Below, one piece after another: positions 48,206-59,990 of a DNA stretch of 64,000 bases. Position numbers and translations under genes: made by a program. The notes below the pieces were generated by a model that saw only the letters and a list, made by a program, of their open reading frames with translations, did no database searches and had not been told where the DNA came from. The number at the start of each line of letters is the position of its first letter. Positions within the stretch are counted from its first letter, which is position 1. Origin of the DNA: Acanthosepion esculentum (Eukaryota > Mollusca > Cephalopoda > Sepiida > Sepiidae); assembly GCA_964036315.1 (NCBI GenBank), contig OZ038508.1, positions 52,568,949-52,632,948 of the forward strand, read 5' to 3'.

Positions 48206-48238
48206 TAATATTTTAAAGCAAATCTTTTTTCTCTACAG

Positions 48239-48244
48239 ACCCAG
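48239..48244 (+). CDS. LASP1: LASP 6-nt microexon (Thr-Gln)
   Basis: The six bases ACCCAG lie between a good acceptor (ttttttctctacag) and a donor-like gtaaat, 80 bp before the SH3 exon. Phase is 0 on both sides, so inclusion adds Thr-Gln and skipping is neutral. A (TA)n tract lies about 40 bp upstream. If real it is among the shortest exons possible; it could instead be a decoy acceptor. Support is splice signals and phase only. Confidence 0.45.
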
Positions 48245-48324
48245 GTAAATTTTAATTCTGTTTCTGCTCTCTTTTTTTTCTTTTCTTTTTTTTAATCTCT
48301 TTTGAAACTTACCTTTCTTTTCAG

Positions 48325-48498
48325 ATGGTTTCCAAAGCCATCTATGACTATACGGCTGCTGACACTGATGAAGTTTCCTTTGTGGAAGGCGATATCATAA
48401 TTCACTGCCAGCCTATTGATCAGGGCTGGATGGAAGGTACTGTGGAGCGAACAGCTCAACGTGGAATGCTGCCTTCCAACTATGTACAGCCTGTGTAA
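48325..48498 (+). CDS. LASP1: LASP SH3 domain, terminal coding exon
   Basis: A 174-nt terminal exon (57 residues plus TAA) that is essentially one SH3 domain. It shows the ALYDY-type motif [17 protein letters not shown], the acidic RT loop, the [10 protein letters not shown] segment with the conserved Trp, and the end [11 protein letters not shown]. AADxDEVSF, GWMxGTVERT and GMLPxNYV are diagnostic of LASP/nebulin-family SH3 domains, which bind Pro-rich partners such as zyxin and VASP in vertebrates. The acceptor is acctttcttttcag in phase 0. The leading ATG is internal, because the linker runs in from the preceding exon. The stop codon position matches the family, where the protein ends just after the SH3. 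Confidence 0.96.
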   Translation: MVSKAIYDYTAADTDEVSFVEGDIIIHCQPIDQGWMEGTVERTAQRGMLPSNYVQPV

Positions 48499-49017
48499 AC
48501 CAGTTAGTTTTTTGCCTGCCCTCTCGCCCTGACTGCATACAGCCTGTATCTGCCAACGCCCCCATCCTCACCTGGCAACTTTCTATTGCCACATTCCTAT
48601 CTACTTCCCCCATCACAACAAAAAAAACTTTAAAAAAAAAAAGAAAAAAAAAACTAGTCTCAGCCAGGCCTTTGTCTGCCATGGCCCATGTGACATTTAT
48701 GACAAACTATATTTAGTGGACTATGTTCTGTGGAATCCTCTTGTAGTGCTGTAATCTCTCATTAGCATAATTCTTTTATTTTTTTCCATTGGCACTGCAC
48801 TTTTGTGTCTTTGACTCTTTTAGAGAAAAAAACCTTGTTTATTTTTTTTTATTTTTTTTTTTTTTATACACTTTTTTGTTTATTTTTATGCTTCTCAGAT
48901 GCTTTTCTCTTCTCTGGTCTGCAACACACTTTGATACCTGATGTTTTGTTTTGTTTTGTGTTAGGAAATTTCCAGAAGTTTGTTTTTGTTTTTTTTTTTC
49001 TTCTGCTGTTAGGTAAA

Positions 49018-49023
49018 AATAAA
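49018..49023 (+). terminator. Candidate proximal poly(A) signal
   Basis: AATAAA 520 bp after the LASP stop, with a second copy at 49168-49173 followed by ctgttgtgattt. If used, these would give a short 3' UTR isoform. Confidence 0.35.
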
Positions 49024-52000
49024 ACCCTGGAAACTCATGAAGGAATTGTATAAAAGAATCAACTGTAAAAATGTATTGCATTTCCAGTTTAAAAAACATT
49101 TCCGGTTGCTAATTAAGTTTTCTTTTTTAAATAATTTAAAGTCTTAATCTTGACTCTGAGAATGTTAAATAAAATCTAACCTGTTGTGATTTATAATCTT
49201 TATAAGTTTTGTCCATTTTAAAAAAAAAATATCTGAATGAATTTAGATTTCAGTAACAATTTCCATGCAAAGCGAATGAGATAAATATAGTTGACTTTTT
49301 TTTTCAAATTTAAACATTTAATTTTAAAGAATAAAGAGGGACAGAAATAACTTAACAAAAATTCTTTTTAAAGTCTGTAATGAAATTTGGTTAAAGACAA
49401 AACTATTGATGGCTGGTATTTCTGTGAGTTGCACTTCAGTGAAAACCTGTGTACAATGTTTTTATAACCCAACTCACTATATGTTCAGCATTTATTAAAA
49501 GTTAGTTTTCAAAAAAAATATTAATAAATGAAATAAAAACTAATGTTTTAAATCTAAAATCAAAGGAAACTCCATTAAAATTGGACAAATTTATTCCAGA
49601 GTTATAAATGTGACCAGTGCACTGTCCTTATTTTATACAAAATATTTGCGTTACCATTTTGATTTCTTCCCCTTCTGCTTGTCCTGCACAGCTTTAATTT
49701 TGCCTAGTCTAATTTGTCCTCCTCATCGCAGGCAGAAGCCCTAATATTTCTGTCCTGAACAGAGTTTCCCCCCTGGAACTAAATACAAAAACAGGGCCTC
49801 CATGACAACAAAATGAAAACAGCAGTAGCAGTGAAAGATACATTTCCTATTTAAATTGACACACAGCTGTGTCATCAGGAGGAGGGGAAATAGCCAAAAC
49901 ACTTTTTTGGTACTTAAACCAACAGAATGGCATTTGATATATGAGAGGGTTTGAAAGCAGAGAAAGGGTCAGGTTTTGATCCAACTCCATTACCCTGCTG
50001 CTGCTGTTGGCTTGTATGTCTTTCTGTCTGTCATTGACTGACCAAAATGATAAATAAATGCCAAGCATTGATCTGTTAATATTTGCTTGTAAATAGACTC
50101 TTCAGCTTCTTTAATATTTCAAAATGATTGATTTCTACAGTGAAAAAAAAAACACATTCACATACCATTTTAATAAAGAGAGAGAAACAACAACAAAAAA
50201 AAAATTGATTATTGCTAAATAAAATTGGAAAAACTGAATCACTGGCTTGTCCATAAAAATTCAAAAAAAAAATAATAATAATAATAATAAATAAATAAAT
50301 AAATTAAAAAATTTAAAGTGTTGGGGCATCTTGTTCTTACCAAAGATTGTGAATTAAATCCTAATTTGTTTATTAAACTTTTAATTGAATCAACAACAAA
50401 AATATTTGTGACTAACTCAAATAACAGCTTTGATATTTGCTTCAACTTGAGTATTTCTGGGGGGGTGGGCAGAGGGCATTGATCCCTTGCTTTCTACTAG
50501 TTTATCTATAATTTTCCTTTTCTTTTCTTTTCTAATCTTTTTTTATTGTGTGGAAGGTGGGTGGGGTTGTATATGAACTTATTTGCTGCATATGGCAAAA
50601 AATTTTAACCAAAATACTTAAAGGCCGGAAGAAGGGAGGCAACTTACTCAGTGGGTCTTTGTAGGCTCGTAGCTCTTCAATTCTCTGATATTAAAACTGG
50701 TGTGTCCCCCCCTCCCTGGACCCTTCTTTCTGGTACTGAAGGAGAAATGAGTGGAGAAATAAAAGTTGCCCAATTTATCTTCCAACCTCAAAAATGACAA
50801 CATTCTCAAATTGCAACAAAGTTGCTTTTTGTGACCTTGTAGTATTTGAGGTTTGACATTTAAAAACAAAACATTTTTATTACTTATCAACTCCAGTTGG
50901 ATCTCTTGGAATAAGGACAAAAAATTGTTTTAAATAACTTTAAAAAAAAAATTGCATTGAATCTGGAGGCTTTCCCACTTTGTTAATTATTCTGTAAGCA
51001 ATATTCTTTTGAATGAATAAAAATGAAAGAAAAAAAAAATGTTTCAGTAAATTCTGAAGTGCTTGCACCCTGAAATATTTGAAAGGAACCACTTCCTTTG
51101 CTCCCCCCCCCGTTTTGATTCCCCCCTTCACTTCTTATGGTTATTTGCCCCCTTTTTGTGGGCAATCATCGAACATTTACTCTTAATTTGTCTTGCTTTG
51201 TTATTTTTCTGTAATTTTTCAGTTCTCTCATTTACAGCTGGGCAGTTGTCTATAAAATTCAACCCCAAAAATTGCCCACTTTAAATTAAGTGCACTGCTC
51301 GTAACAAATAAATTCATAAATAAGCAAATCAGCCCCTATTCTTCTGTGTTTTTCTTTTTGTGTAAATTTTTTCTTTTCTTTTTTTTTTTTTCTTTTTTTT
51401 AATCCCAAATTGGGATGGTTCTATATGAAGGGCTTGCTCTGCTGATTTAAACTGACGTTTTCCACACAATTTCAAAGACATTTTTATTCTCTCTGCAGAA
51501 ATAAATTCAAGACATCACCAAAAATGGAGGGATTTTATTTTTTTTATTATAAACAATTTCTAGGTTTATATTAGTGCATACACACTTTCTACCCTTATGA
51601 AAGCAAAAATGTTTGGATTTGACTATTGTCAATAAAATATGTCTCTTTAATTACTTGGAATATAAAGCAATCGGAATCCTGCTTATACCCATATATACAA
51701 ATTTTTATCAGGGGTTTGAACATCAGCTATCTTAAAACCACCACTTTATTCTCACCTTTATAAAAAATTAAAAAAAGAAAAAAAAAAGTGCAAATTCAAT
51801 TTTGTTTGACATTCATTACTTTACAAAATGAAGGGGGGGGGATTTGTAAAATGTAGCCAAACATGTTGTTATTCCTGTCCTCACATGACTTGTTGTCTTT
51901 TGTGCATGTATGCAACTGTATTGCCCAGAACCCTAAAGATCAAGTTCCCAGCATCGAATTGTCTTTCTATAAATTATTAAATGTTATATCTGAGTTTTTT

Positions 52001-53460
52001 TAATCAATTGTAATAGAATGTCTTTTTTCTTTTTTTAACGCCCCTTCCATTTTAATTTTTTTCTCTTTTCTAGTTCAGTGGGAATTGGGCTTTGCACATC
52101 AAGGAATCAGTGTGCATTCTGTCATCTTAATTAAAATTTAGGAACACAACCTTTGTTTACCTATTGCTTTTTATATGACTATTACTATTAGCATTACTCT
52201 GGCTTTTATTATTATTAGTGCTAACATTAGTATTATCTATTTGGTTGATACAGCTTTTTCTTATTTCAATCATAATTTATTATTTTAATAATTATTACTG
52301 TTACTTTATTAGAAGAATGTTTAAGAAACCAAATGGCTTGAACTTTGCAAATTCTATGTACAGGTTAACCAATAAAGAATTCTACATGCATAGATATTCA
52401 GGTGGAGGGAAAAACTTTAACTTGGTTCGTGAACGAAAAGCAACGAAATATATTTTTTTTTTCTTCTTCTTTTTTGGCGTGGGTGATCCAATTTTTTCTG
52501 TGAAACACACCAATAAATATACATGAACACACACTAATAAATATATATATATATATATATATATTATTATTAATTTTTTTTAACCTTTGCCAAAATATAG
52601 GCTACACTCTTCCCAGGCTAGTTTTAAAAAATTAGGTTTCCTCCTGAAATTACCTCAAGAACATACAATTTATTCACCTTATTCACCTAATTTTGGATAT
52701 TTAACTATGGGCTGTGATTTTTTTTTTTTTTTCATTTTATTATTCTTCTTCTCCAAATAGCAATTTTTAAAACCTTGTGTTAATTTCTGATATCTTTCAC
52801 AACAAAGATAATTATTTCATAACTTGATTCGTCCTCATTCTTTTTCCTCTTGATTTAACCTATTGAACTTGTGCCAATGCTATGGAGTCTAATGACGGAA
52901 AAACAAAAAATTGATCCATCCTAACATGTAAGTAGATTAAGGCTGTTCATACGAGCAACTTTGCTCTCTCTGTTTGCTAGTCTTCATTGCTGATTTGTCT
53001 TTTACACTAGCAGTTGTAAAATAGTGAAATTTACCCTTGGATACTTTGTGTATCAGCAAGTGGTCACATCTCTTGGTTCAATGGGTTAAAACTATACTTG
53101 AATTTTTTACATATACTTTTGTCTTTAATAAATTTATCTTGGGCAAATCTTTCAAATTCTCTATTTTATTCAATTTTAGCTGCCTCTCAAAGACCCCTCC
53201 CCTCAAGGACCTGTAATCTGAGATGCTTTCTAGCTTTTGCATTCTTTGCACTTTGTAACCACCATCATTTTGTGTTTTGTGACTAGACATGTAGTAGACA
53301 TTAGAGTAGTTTGTTTTATTTTTACTGTGTTGATGTTTGATTTTAATTTTTTTTTTTTTTTTTTTTAAATATACCTTGCATAAAAATTTTCACAGCATGA
53401 TTAGTTTTTTTCCCTCCAGTCACATCAGACCACATTAGTGAATTTTTATAAAAGCAAAAA

Positions 53461-53463
<3 letters not shown>

Positions 53464-53530
<67 letters not shown>
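53464..53530. repeat. (TA)n microsatellite in the probable 3' UTR
   Basis: About 33 TA units. In RNA this self-pairs. Confidence 0.95.
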
Positions 53531-53533
<3 letters not shown>

Positions 53534-54340
53534 TCCACTATCTGCAGAAATGTTTTTTAAAATGTATCATTTCCTGAAAACAAAACTGCAGTCTTTTTGT
53601 AAATTTGTTTTTCAGTTATTTTCCACTGTTAGCATAAAGTGTTGACATTTTTTTTTTCTTGTTTCTGGTGATCTTGAAAAGACAATGTCAGGTTTCAAAT
53701 GAGGCATATTTGTGCATTGTGGCAGTGAGAAAGAAAATTACCGTAAGCAAGTCTATTTCAATGCAAATTTTATATTCACATTTGGTTGTGGTTTTACACA
53801 AGGCAAGTCAACAACATGCCTCAATAATCAATCAGGTTCTAAATTCCTCTTTATTTTTCATTCTTCAAATTTATTTTCTTTATCAAAATAACTTTGTTAT
53901 ACTTTTCTAAGCTCTTCTAAACCGAAAGAAAGAAAAAAAAAAATATCTTGTAGCATTAGTCGTATTATTTTTCAGTTCATTTTTTCATGAAAGCTATGAT
54001 TGAAATTTGGGAACTATTTTTATCCAGATGATCTGTACATATGTTTTCTAACCCTCCCTCACCCCTACTTTTGCCTCTTCATGGGGAAATGAGTACCCGT
54101 CGCAGTTTACTTTATAATATTTTTCTCTCCTTCAACAGATTCTTAAAATAAAAGGTCGGCGGCTCTCTTGTCATTTGCTCTTATAAAAGAGGTTGTAGTT
54201 TAGTTTTTGTGACGACCAGTTGAGTTACTTCCCTTGCATTGATTCCCTCAGTGAATGAATCTAATAGTCTGACTGCCTGTACGTAGCTATGGCAACAACC
54301 AGCCTCCAGACGTGCAAACATCTTTGCCTACAAATGCATC

Positions 54341-54346
54341 AATAAA
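54341..54346 (+). terminator. Candidate distal poly(A) signal
   Basis: AATAAA preceded by a relatively GC-rich stretch and followed by a T/GT-rich downstream element (tttctgtgtgagtgtt). This layout is typical of animal cleavage/polyadenylation sites. Confidence 0.45.
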
Positions 54347-54365
54347 AATAGTACAATTTTGTTTC

Positions 54366-55670
54366 TGTGTGAGTGTTTTTACTATTTTTTTTTTTCTTTT
54401 TGGTCTCATATTGCAAAATCTATTTTCAAGGTTGTAGAAAACAAAAAAATAAATAAATAAAAATTGTAAGAAGAGAAACTTTAGAACTGTATGGCAGTTA
54501 CTTGAAATTACATAGTGGTGGTGGTGGGGGGCATGATTATAATTTTTAACAACTTACTTTTATATTAGTCCCCCCCCCATGTTTTTTTTCCTCCCCCTAT
54601 TTGTACAGTGATGGGTCTCACCAACCTAGCACTTTTTTTCACTTTATAAAAGGATTTTGAGATAAGTTTCATCAATTGTGCACTTTCTTTTGTGGCTTTT
54701 GCCTTTTTCTTTCTACAACCTAAAAAGAAGAAAAAAGTCTGAATTTGAAGTTTTCTAAAGTAAAAATTATAAAATTGTGAAAGCTTCATTTTCATCCTCT
54801 TTTCATTTGTCAGTAAATTGTGTGACAGAAAAAAAATATTGCATTCTCTTAAGCTTAAAAAGAAAAATGCTATTTAAAAGTGTAGAACTTAAATACACTT
54901 CCAAACTTTAGTTTGATTCTCAGTGAGTTATATATTTCAAGATTGAATATATTAAATTAAAAAGTCTATAATAGACATTCCTCTCAAATCAGAAAAAAAA
55001 AAATCATATGTACATTACCTGTTAATTGATTTTTCTACCTGATTAACCAAGATGTGAAACCAGGAGAAAGAAAATGATAGACTTGAATGATACTTGTACA
55101 TGTGAAACCTCAAAATGGAGTTGAAACTTCTCTGTGCATCTGAACAAGTGTTAAAAAAAAAAGTTTCATTCATGGTTCTTTTCCCTAAATCTATAAGTAA
55201 CCATTGAAGAAAACAAAAGAATAATTTGCATTACATTATTTCTCTGCAGTTGAGCAACAGTTATTGCTGATCTATAAAACCAACATTTCAAAGACTGAGA
55301 AGAGGGTCTAGTATTTGGAACTCATTTTGAGCTTTGTTAGTTGGCTTTTAACTTATTACACTACATTTAATATGCTTGGATTATATCAACTTTTGTTTAT
55401 TTAAATGTATATCTTGGCAAATACAGTAATTGAATTAGATTTGTAATTAGCAGAAACTGTCAGTTTCCTTGGAACCTTTAACTCTTTATATTGTTTAACT
55501 CCACCACCTTATCAACACTGATGCAACATTGAAAACAAAGATCACAAAATAAACTTAATATCTCCATGAAAAATTGTTAGTTTATTATATATCACTTTTT
55601 GAAGTGTCTTGTAAATTCCAGAAAGAAAAAAAAATCACCTGCAATACTGTTTAAAAATCATGCCACCTAA

Positions 55671-55701
<31 letters not shown>

Positions 55702-56331
55702 GACTGATACAGCCTAAAGAGACTGAAGCTTTAAACATTAGCATTATGCTGTCTGGTGCCTTGGTGTACATAAGACCTCTGGTGAAGTTTCTGTAATTAA
55801 ATTGTTCTACAGGCTGGAGTATTTGGTCGTGCACCAATATCTTTACTCTGAGGTGGAGCTGGTTTTCCATTTCCCTTCAGCCACGTGCTCCCACACTAAC
55901 AAGTTTAATCTACCTAGCCTTGAGAATTCAGTTTCCCATCTCCTAGACTGGCTGTCAATCAAGGCTGAAGAGCCCAGTCTGCCTTATTTAACATATAGCT
56001 GGGTGGGGGTGAAAAGATGGATTCATATTTTTCTCAAGGATATTTGTGTGAAAATGAATGTAATAAACTATTGGAATTTGGACTCCGATCATCAATTTCA
56101 CATTCTGAACTGCTATCCATTTCACTACCGCACACTCTTAAAAGATAGCAGAAAGTATTATTATGCATATTACAATCTTATTCTGTTAGCAATACATATT
56201 CCTGACCACTGACAATCCCTTTCTTCTTGATTTTCAATGTAATTCTGTTGTAGAAACCAGCAATGCATTTACATATAGTAGCTCTGTTCTGTCAGTAATA
56301 TTTAAATAATTTCAAGATCACTGATAATCAA
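54366..56331. other. Intergenic, nothing recognised
   Basis: A 136-codon open frame at 55802-56212 has no family signature and no splice context. It overlaps a GC-richer stretch (55810-56030) that looks like an unidentified repeat. A 30-T run lies at 55673-55702. Confidence 0.45.
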
Positions 56332-56692
56332 GGCTTATGGCCATATCACATTGAAACACCAAATCACCAAAGTTAAGCAACATTTCGTGTCAGTACCTAT
56401 ATGGGTGACTGCTTGGAAATATCAGTTGCTGTAAGCTTGGATGTGTAAGTGGTGTAATGGATAATGGCTTGGAGTTTCAATTCCAGTCGAATTCATTATA
56501 TTCACTTACATGCAAACATCTTTGGGAAAAAGTGAATCCGCCTCTTCTCCCTTCAACTATGGGTTACTTAGAACTTGTATCAGTAAATCATTATTATCCC
56601 TAAAACATTCTTAAATCTAAAATTTTCTAGTTTTAAATAACCTGCAACTGGTTGATAAACCATAAAAAAAAACAATTCAATCAATCAGATCA
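56332..56692 (+). repeat. 5S rRNA-headed composite SINE
   Basis: The head (56332-56438) follows 5S rRNA closely: gcttatggccatatcacatt, ccaaagttaagcaac (box A region), tatgggtgactgcttgg (intermediate element), and gaaatatcagttgctgtaag (box C region). The body has gtggtgtaatggataatggc, then tttcaattccagtcg, then tatgggttacttagaacttg. The tail is taaataacctgcaactggtt followed by an A-rich end. The parts and their order match the copy at 14165. Confidence 0.8.
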
Positions 56693-56747
56693 GTGTTTAT
56701 GCTTTGGAAAGACTTATCCAAAGTCCTATTTCTTGGAACACTAGCTA

Positions 56748-56880
56748 TAGAATACACAGATTGCATTGATAACCATTTGAGAATTTTAAAATTATGGGAA
56801 CAATCTAAAAATATTTTCTACCTTTAAATTACCTGCAAAAGGTTAAAAAAAAAAAAATCAATTACTGACAACACTTTTTC
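56748..56880 (+). repeat. SINE 3'-end fragment
   Basis: Ends aaattacctgcaaaaggtta followed by A13, the same tail as the 5S SINEs. The upstream part resembles the 5S box C (ataaccatttgagaatttta), very decayed. Confidence 0.45.
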
Positions 56881-56919
56881 TGATTTTTCAATACCTATCA
56901 AGAAGGGCTGGGGCACTTT

Positions 56920-57060
56920 GATGTGGTGTAATGGTTAGAAAACTTGTCTCGCTTGATCAATTATTCGATCCTCATTGGATGCTTCATACTTTCAGCCTTG
57001 TGCCACATCTTATCGACGCTTAAGAAATCATATAGAGAGGGGCTGTCAAAACTTGTACAA
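56920..57060 (+). repeat. tRNA-derived SINE, second type
   Basis: Shows box-A-like tgtggtgtaatggttagaaa and box-B-like attattcgatcctc with tRNA-like spacing, then a body unlike the other SINEs here. Confidence 0.55.
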
Positions 57061-58251
57061 GTAAATTTTAGATTAAATATTGCAAACTTTAATGTTTAAT
57101 CAACATTTAGAGAACTCTGACTGTAAAGAGCTTGTCTACATTATTTAAGTTCAAATGCAATCAAAGCCAAAATGCAGCAATGATTACTGTTTACTTTCTG
57201 TCCCCAATGGAACTTGCTGTATTACTTTACTATATAATATGCTGTGGAGAAAATGTAATTTTATGACTCCATTTCCAGAAAGGACTTTTTTTTTTTTTTT
57301 TTGGCTCGGCTTCAAGTTGTGAATCACACAGTAATAGCATTCCCACTAGGGAATATTAATTTCCCCAGTCCACTGGCAACTGAATATTTTCCATTTACCA
57401 ATGCTATTGTTGGAAGTGTTTTAGCAGCCCTACTCATAAAGTAGAAGTTTGGCCGTCCCAAATCAGCGCAAAACTGACTTGAGCTCAACCAGCTTTACCC
57501 ATTTGTATCCTTCCCATAAATCATTACAGAAACAAAAGGAAAACAGCATGAAAGCAATGTCTATAGCAGAAACACAAGTTTTTTTTTGTATGCTTCTTCT
57601 ATCTTCTTTGTTTATATATTGAACATGCACATTCACTTAAAAATACACACAAAAAAAAAAAAACAAAAAAAAACACGCAAACTTGTCAACATCCATAATG
57701 CTAAGTGTGTTATCATCAGAACTGTTTTGACTTGAAGGCACACTTTAAATCACAGCGTGAGTTCACATTTTCAGCAACTTTATAGATAAATCTTATTCCT
57801 CCTCTCCAACCCTCCCTGTCCTCTGATAACTAACAAAAATGCTGCAGGTCTTTTAAGCTCTTCAAAGTTTTTATATGGAATGACAGAATTTTATTGATAG
57901 TTCTTTTAATGTCATCATTCAATGTGTATACTGGTTGTCTATGGATGTTATTTTCCATTTGGTATTGATGACAAAACAATTTCCATATTTTTTGTTTTTT
58001 TTAATCAATTCACCCTCAAGCAAGGCGATAATGCCACTAAGATGCAAAGGGCTACTGGGAGTGAAAGAGAATGAAAAGTTTTTAGAAGAAACTGGAAACT
58101 CAATCCTAAACAGGAAACAAGGGATTAACAGCTAACTCCTATTCAAAAGACCAAAAAGGAGTGTTATTTACTGTTGCCAAGAGCCAATAATTCCTTCTTT
58201 TCTTTTTTTCACACGTCCTTTAACATTATGATTAAATGCCCTGATGGTAGA
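57061..58251. other. Intergenic, nothing recognised
   Basis: AT-rich with poly-T and poly-A runs. No gene or repeat could be supported. Confidence 0.5.
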
Positions 58252-58762
58252 AATCTTGGTAAAAGCCTAAAATCGGGGCCATAATTCAGATGCACAAAAA
58301 TGAAAGTAATTTTGTTAATAATAATGGCTCTTTGGAGGAATTTAAAGAAATTCTGAAGAATTAAATTTATTTTGTAAAATTTGTTCCTGATAGATCGAGA
58401 AGCCATCATTCAAAGACGTATTGAACAAGGTTCTACAATCATTAGTGAATGGATGGTCCGCTTATAATGAGCTAAACAAAAAAAGATCTGGAATACAATG
58501 GCAAAGTTATATAATCCATGAAAATAATTTTGTTAATTTACATTTTGTTATTTTTTTTTTTTTTACATGAATCTTTAGTTTTAGTTCGTACTTCTAACTA
58601 AAGCGTTTTTTTTTTACTTTTCTCAAAGAAAAAGGAAGCAGCAAACATCTGCATAAAAATGGGAATAAATATATATTTGAAAAAAAATGTAAAATATAAA
58701 ACAATATAGAAATTTCAACTTGCGAATTATGGCCTCGATTCTAGACTTTTACCGAAATCTTT
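58252..58762. mobile_element. Inverted-repeat element, copy 1
   Basis: The left end (ggtaaaagcctaaaatcggg then gccataattc) is matched by the reverse complement of the right end (ggtaaaagtctagaatcgag then gccataattcg). It is about 0.5 kb without coding potential and shares its left end with the copy at 63457. Family unknown; it behaves like a MITE. Confidence 0.7.
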
Positions 58763-58889
58763 ATATGCAATTGGAGGCATTTAACAAAGTTTTAAATAAG
58801 AAGTTCCGAACCTTTAACAGTTAACGTCCGGGGCAGCCATTATCATCGCCAATTGTGCCTTATTTGTAAATTCAGTAAATTCTAATATG

Positions 58890-58931
58890 GCCGTTGCAAG
58901 GGAGATAATTAGTTATTTCCCTTTCAACGGC
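58890..58931. repeat. Short palindrome with TTATCTCCCTTG half-sites
   Basis: ccgttgcaagggagataatt is followed directly by agttatttccctttcaacgg, giving an imperfect inverted repeat with ends ccgttg/caacgg. Function unknown. Confidence 0.6.
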
Positions 58932-59302
58932 GATTCCACGCGGCAGAGTTTTTATGACAAATGGTGGATTATTCAAATAAATAATGCAAAGAAAAGTTAA
59001 TCTCTGCAAAAAAATAAATAAAAATCTGGAAATTATCAAAAATAAAAATTGGACGATATCACTGGATCTGCAAATGAGTAAACTAATAACCTAGAAAAAA
59101 ATAAATGTGAAAACCTCAGAAATGTGTTATACTAACTTGTGCAGGCAAAGATGATATATCTATATGTAATAATAAAGATTGTGTTTCAAAATAATAAAAA
59201 AGGAACAAGTTGAACATTTAATTTTATTTCTTTCTGTGTGTGTGTATTTTTAAAAAGTTTTTCATTATGTTTTTCTTATATGCAAATGTGTTTTCTTTTT
59301 TA

Positions 59303-59469
59303 GACTTAATGAATGTAGAAATTGTCCGAATTTTTGTTAATTCCAAGTGCTTTCAGCTAATTTTTTAACCTTTTTCAAGCATTTTAGTTTTATGACAACA
59401 ATAAAATCCTTGAAAATGGCCAAAAGCACTCAGAATCAACCAACATTAGGACAATTTCTACACTAAGTC
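59303..59469. mobile_element. 167-bp foldback MITE
   Basis: The left gacttaatgaatgtagaaat then tgtcc is matched by the reverse complement of the right (ggacttagtgtagaaattgt then cc). Arms of about 45 bp also share the inner aagtgctttc/gagtgctttt. No coding frame. Confidence 0.75.
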
Positions 59470-59623
59470 CAGAAAAGAAAACACTTGTTCACGCACAAGA
59501 TTTAAAAATGGTAACATTACACTATATTTGGCTCTATCCTTAGGATATTGGGCATTGTGTTCTACAAAATTGACAATAACCTTTATTTAATTGGATTTAC
59601 ATTTCAATTAGGTAAGTTAATAT

Positions 59624-59683
<60 letters not shown>

Positions 59684-59684
59684 A
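59624..59684. repeat. (GT)n-(AT)n-(AC)n compound microsatellite
   Basis: About 8 GT, 16 AT and 6 AC units. The tract is its own inverted repeat. A related (TA)n-(CA)n tract lies at 59946-59988. Confidence 0.95.
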
Positions 59685-59943
59685 AAGACATGAGAAGTTT
59701 TATTTACCAATATCAACAGGAAATCAAAAAAAATATTAGAAATATTCAAAAAGCAATTAAAAAATAATCAATAAGGAACTTTCATTGGTTTTTAATCAAA
59801 CATGCATAAAGGAAAAATTGCTGCCCAAATAAACTGTGTGTGTGTAAAATTTCAGATATAACTAAAAATATATCTGTAAAGGGACAAAATTAATAAAAAA
59901 AGAAAAATATGAATTTGTGCATTCTTAAATCATTTTTAATTTC

Positions 59944-59989
<46 letters not shown>

Positions 59990-59990
<1 letters not shown>

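Larger units (their letters stand above)
39034..48238. other. LASP1: LASP intron hosting two DNA transposons
   Basis: Apart from the Tc1-type element (40811-42187) and the P element (42743-47488), it holds AT-rich DNA and a (TA)n tract at 48151-48200 just before the 6-nt microexon. Confidence 0.6.
48499..54365 (+). other. LASP1: Probable LASP 3' UTR
   Basis: No intron-like junctions or coding frames are visible after the stop. Two proximal AATAAA hexamers occur at 49018-49023 and 49168-49173, and several more follow. The best distal site is AATAAA at 54341, followed within 20-35 bases by a GT-rich stretch (gtttctgtgtgagtg). The segment has poly-T runs, a long (TA)n at 53464-53530 and no recognisable transposon, consistent with a long UTR with alternative ends. 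The distal end is inferred, and transcript data would decide it. Confidence 0.5.

Noticed and set aside
55802..56212. 136-codon open frame as a gene
   Set aside because: No family motif, no splice or promoter context; composition fits an old repeat.
56332..56438. Functional 5S rRNA gene
   Set aside because: Too diverged, with indels, and continuous with a SINE body and tail; treated as a SINE head.
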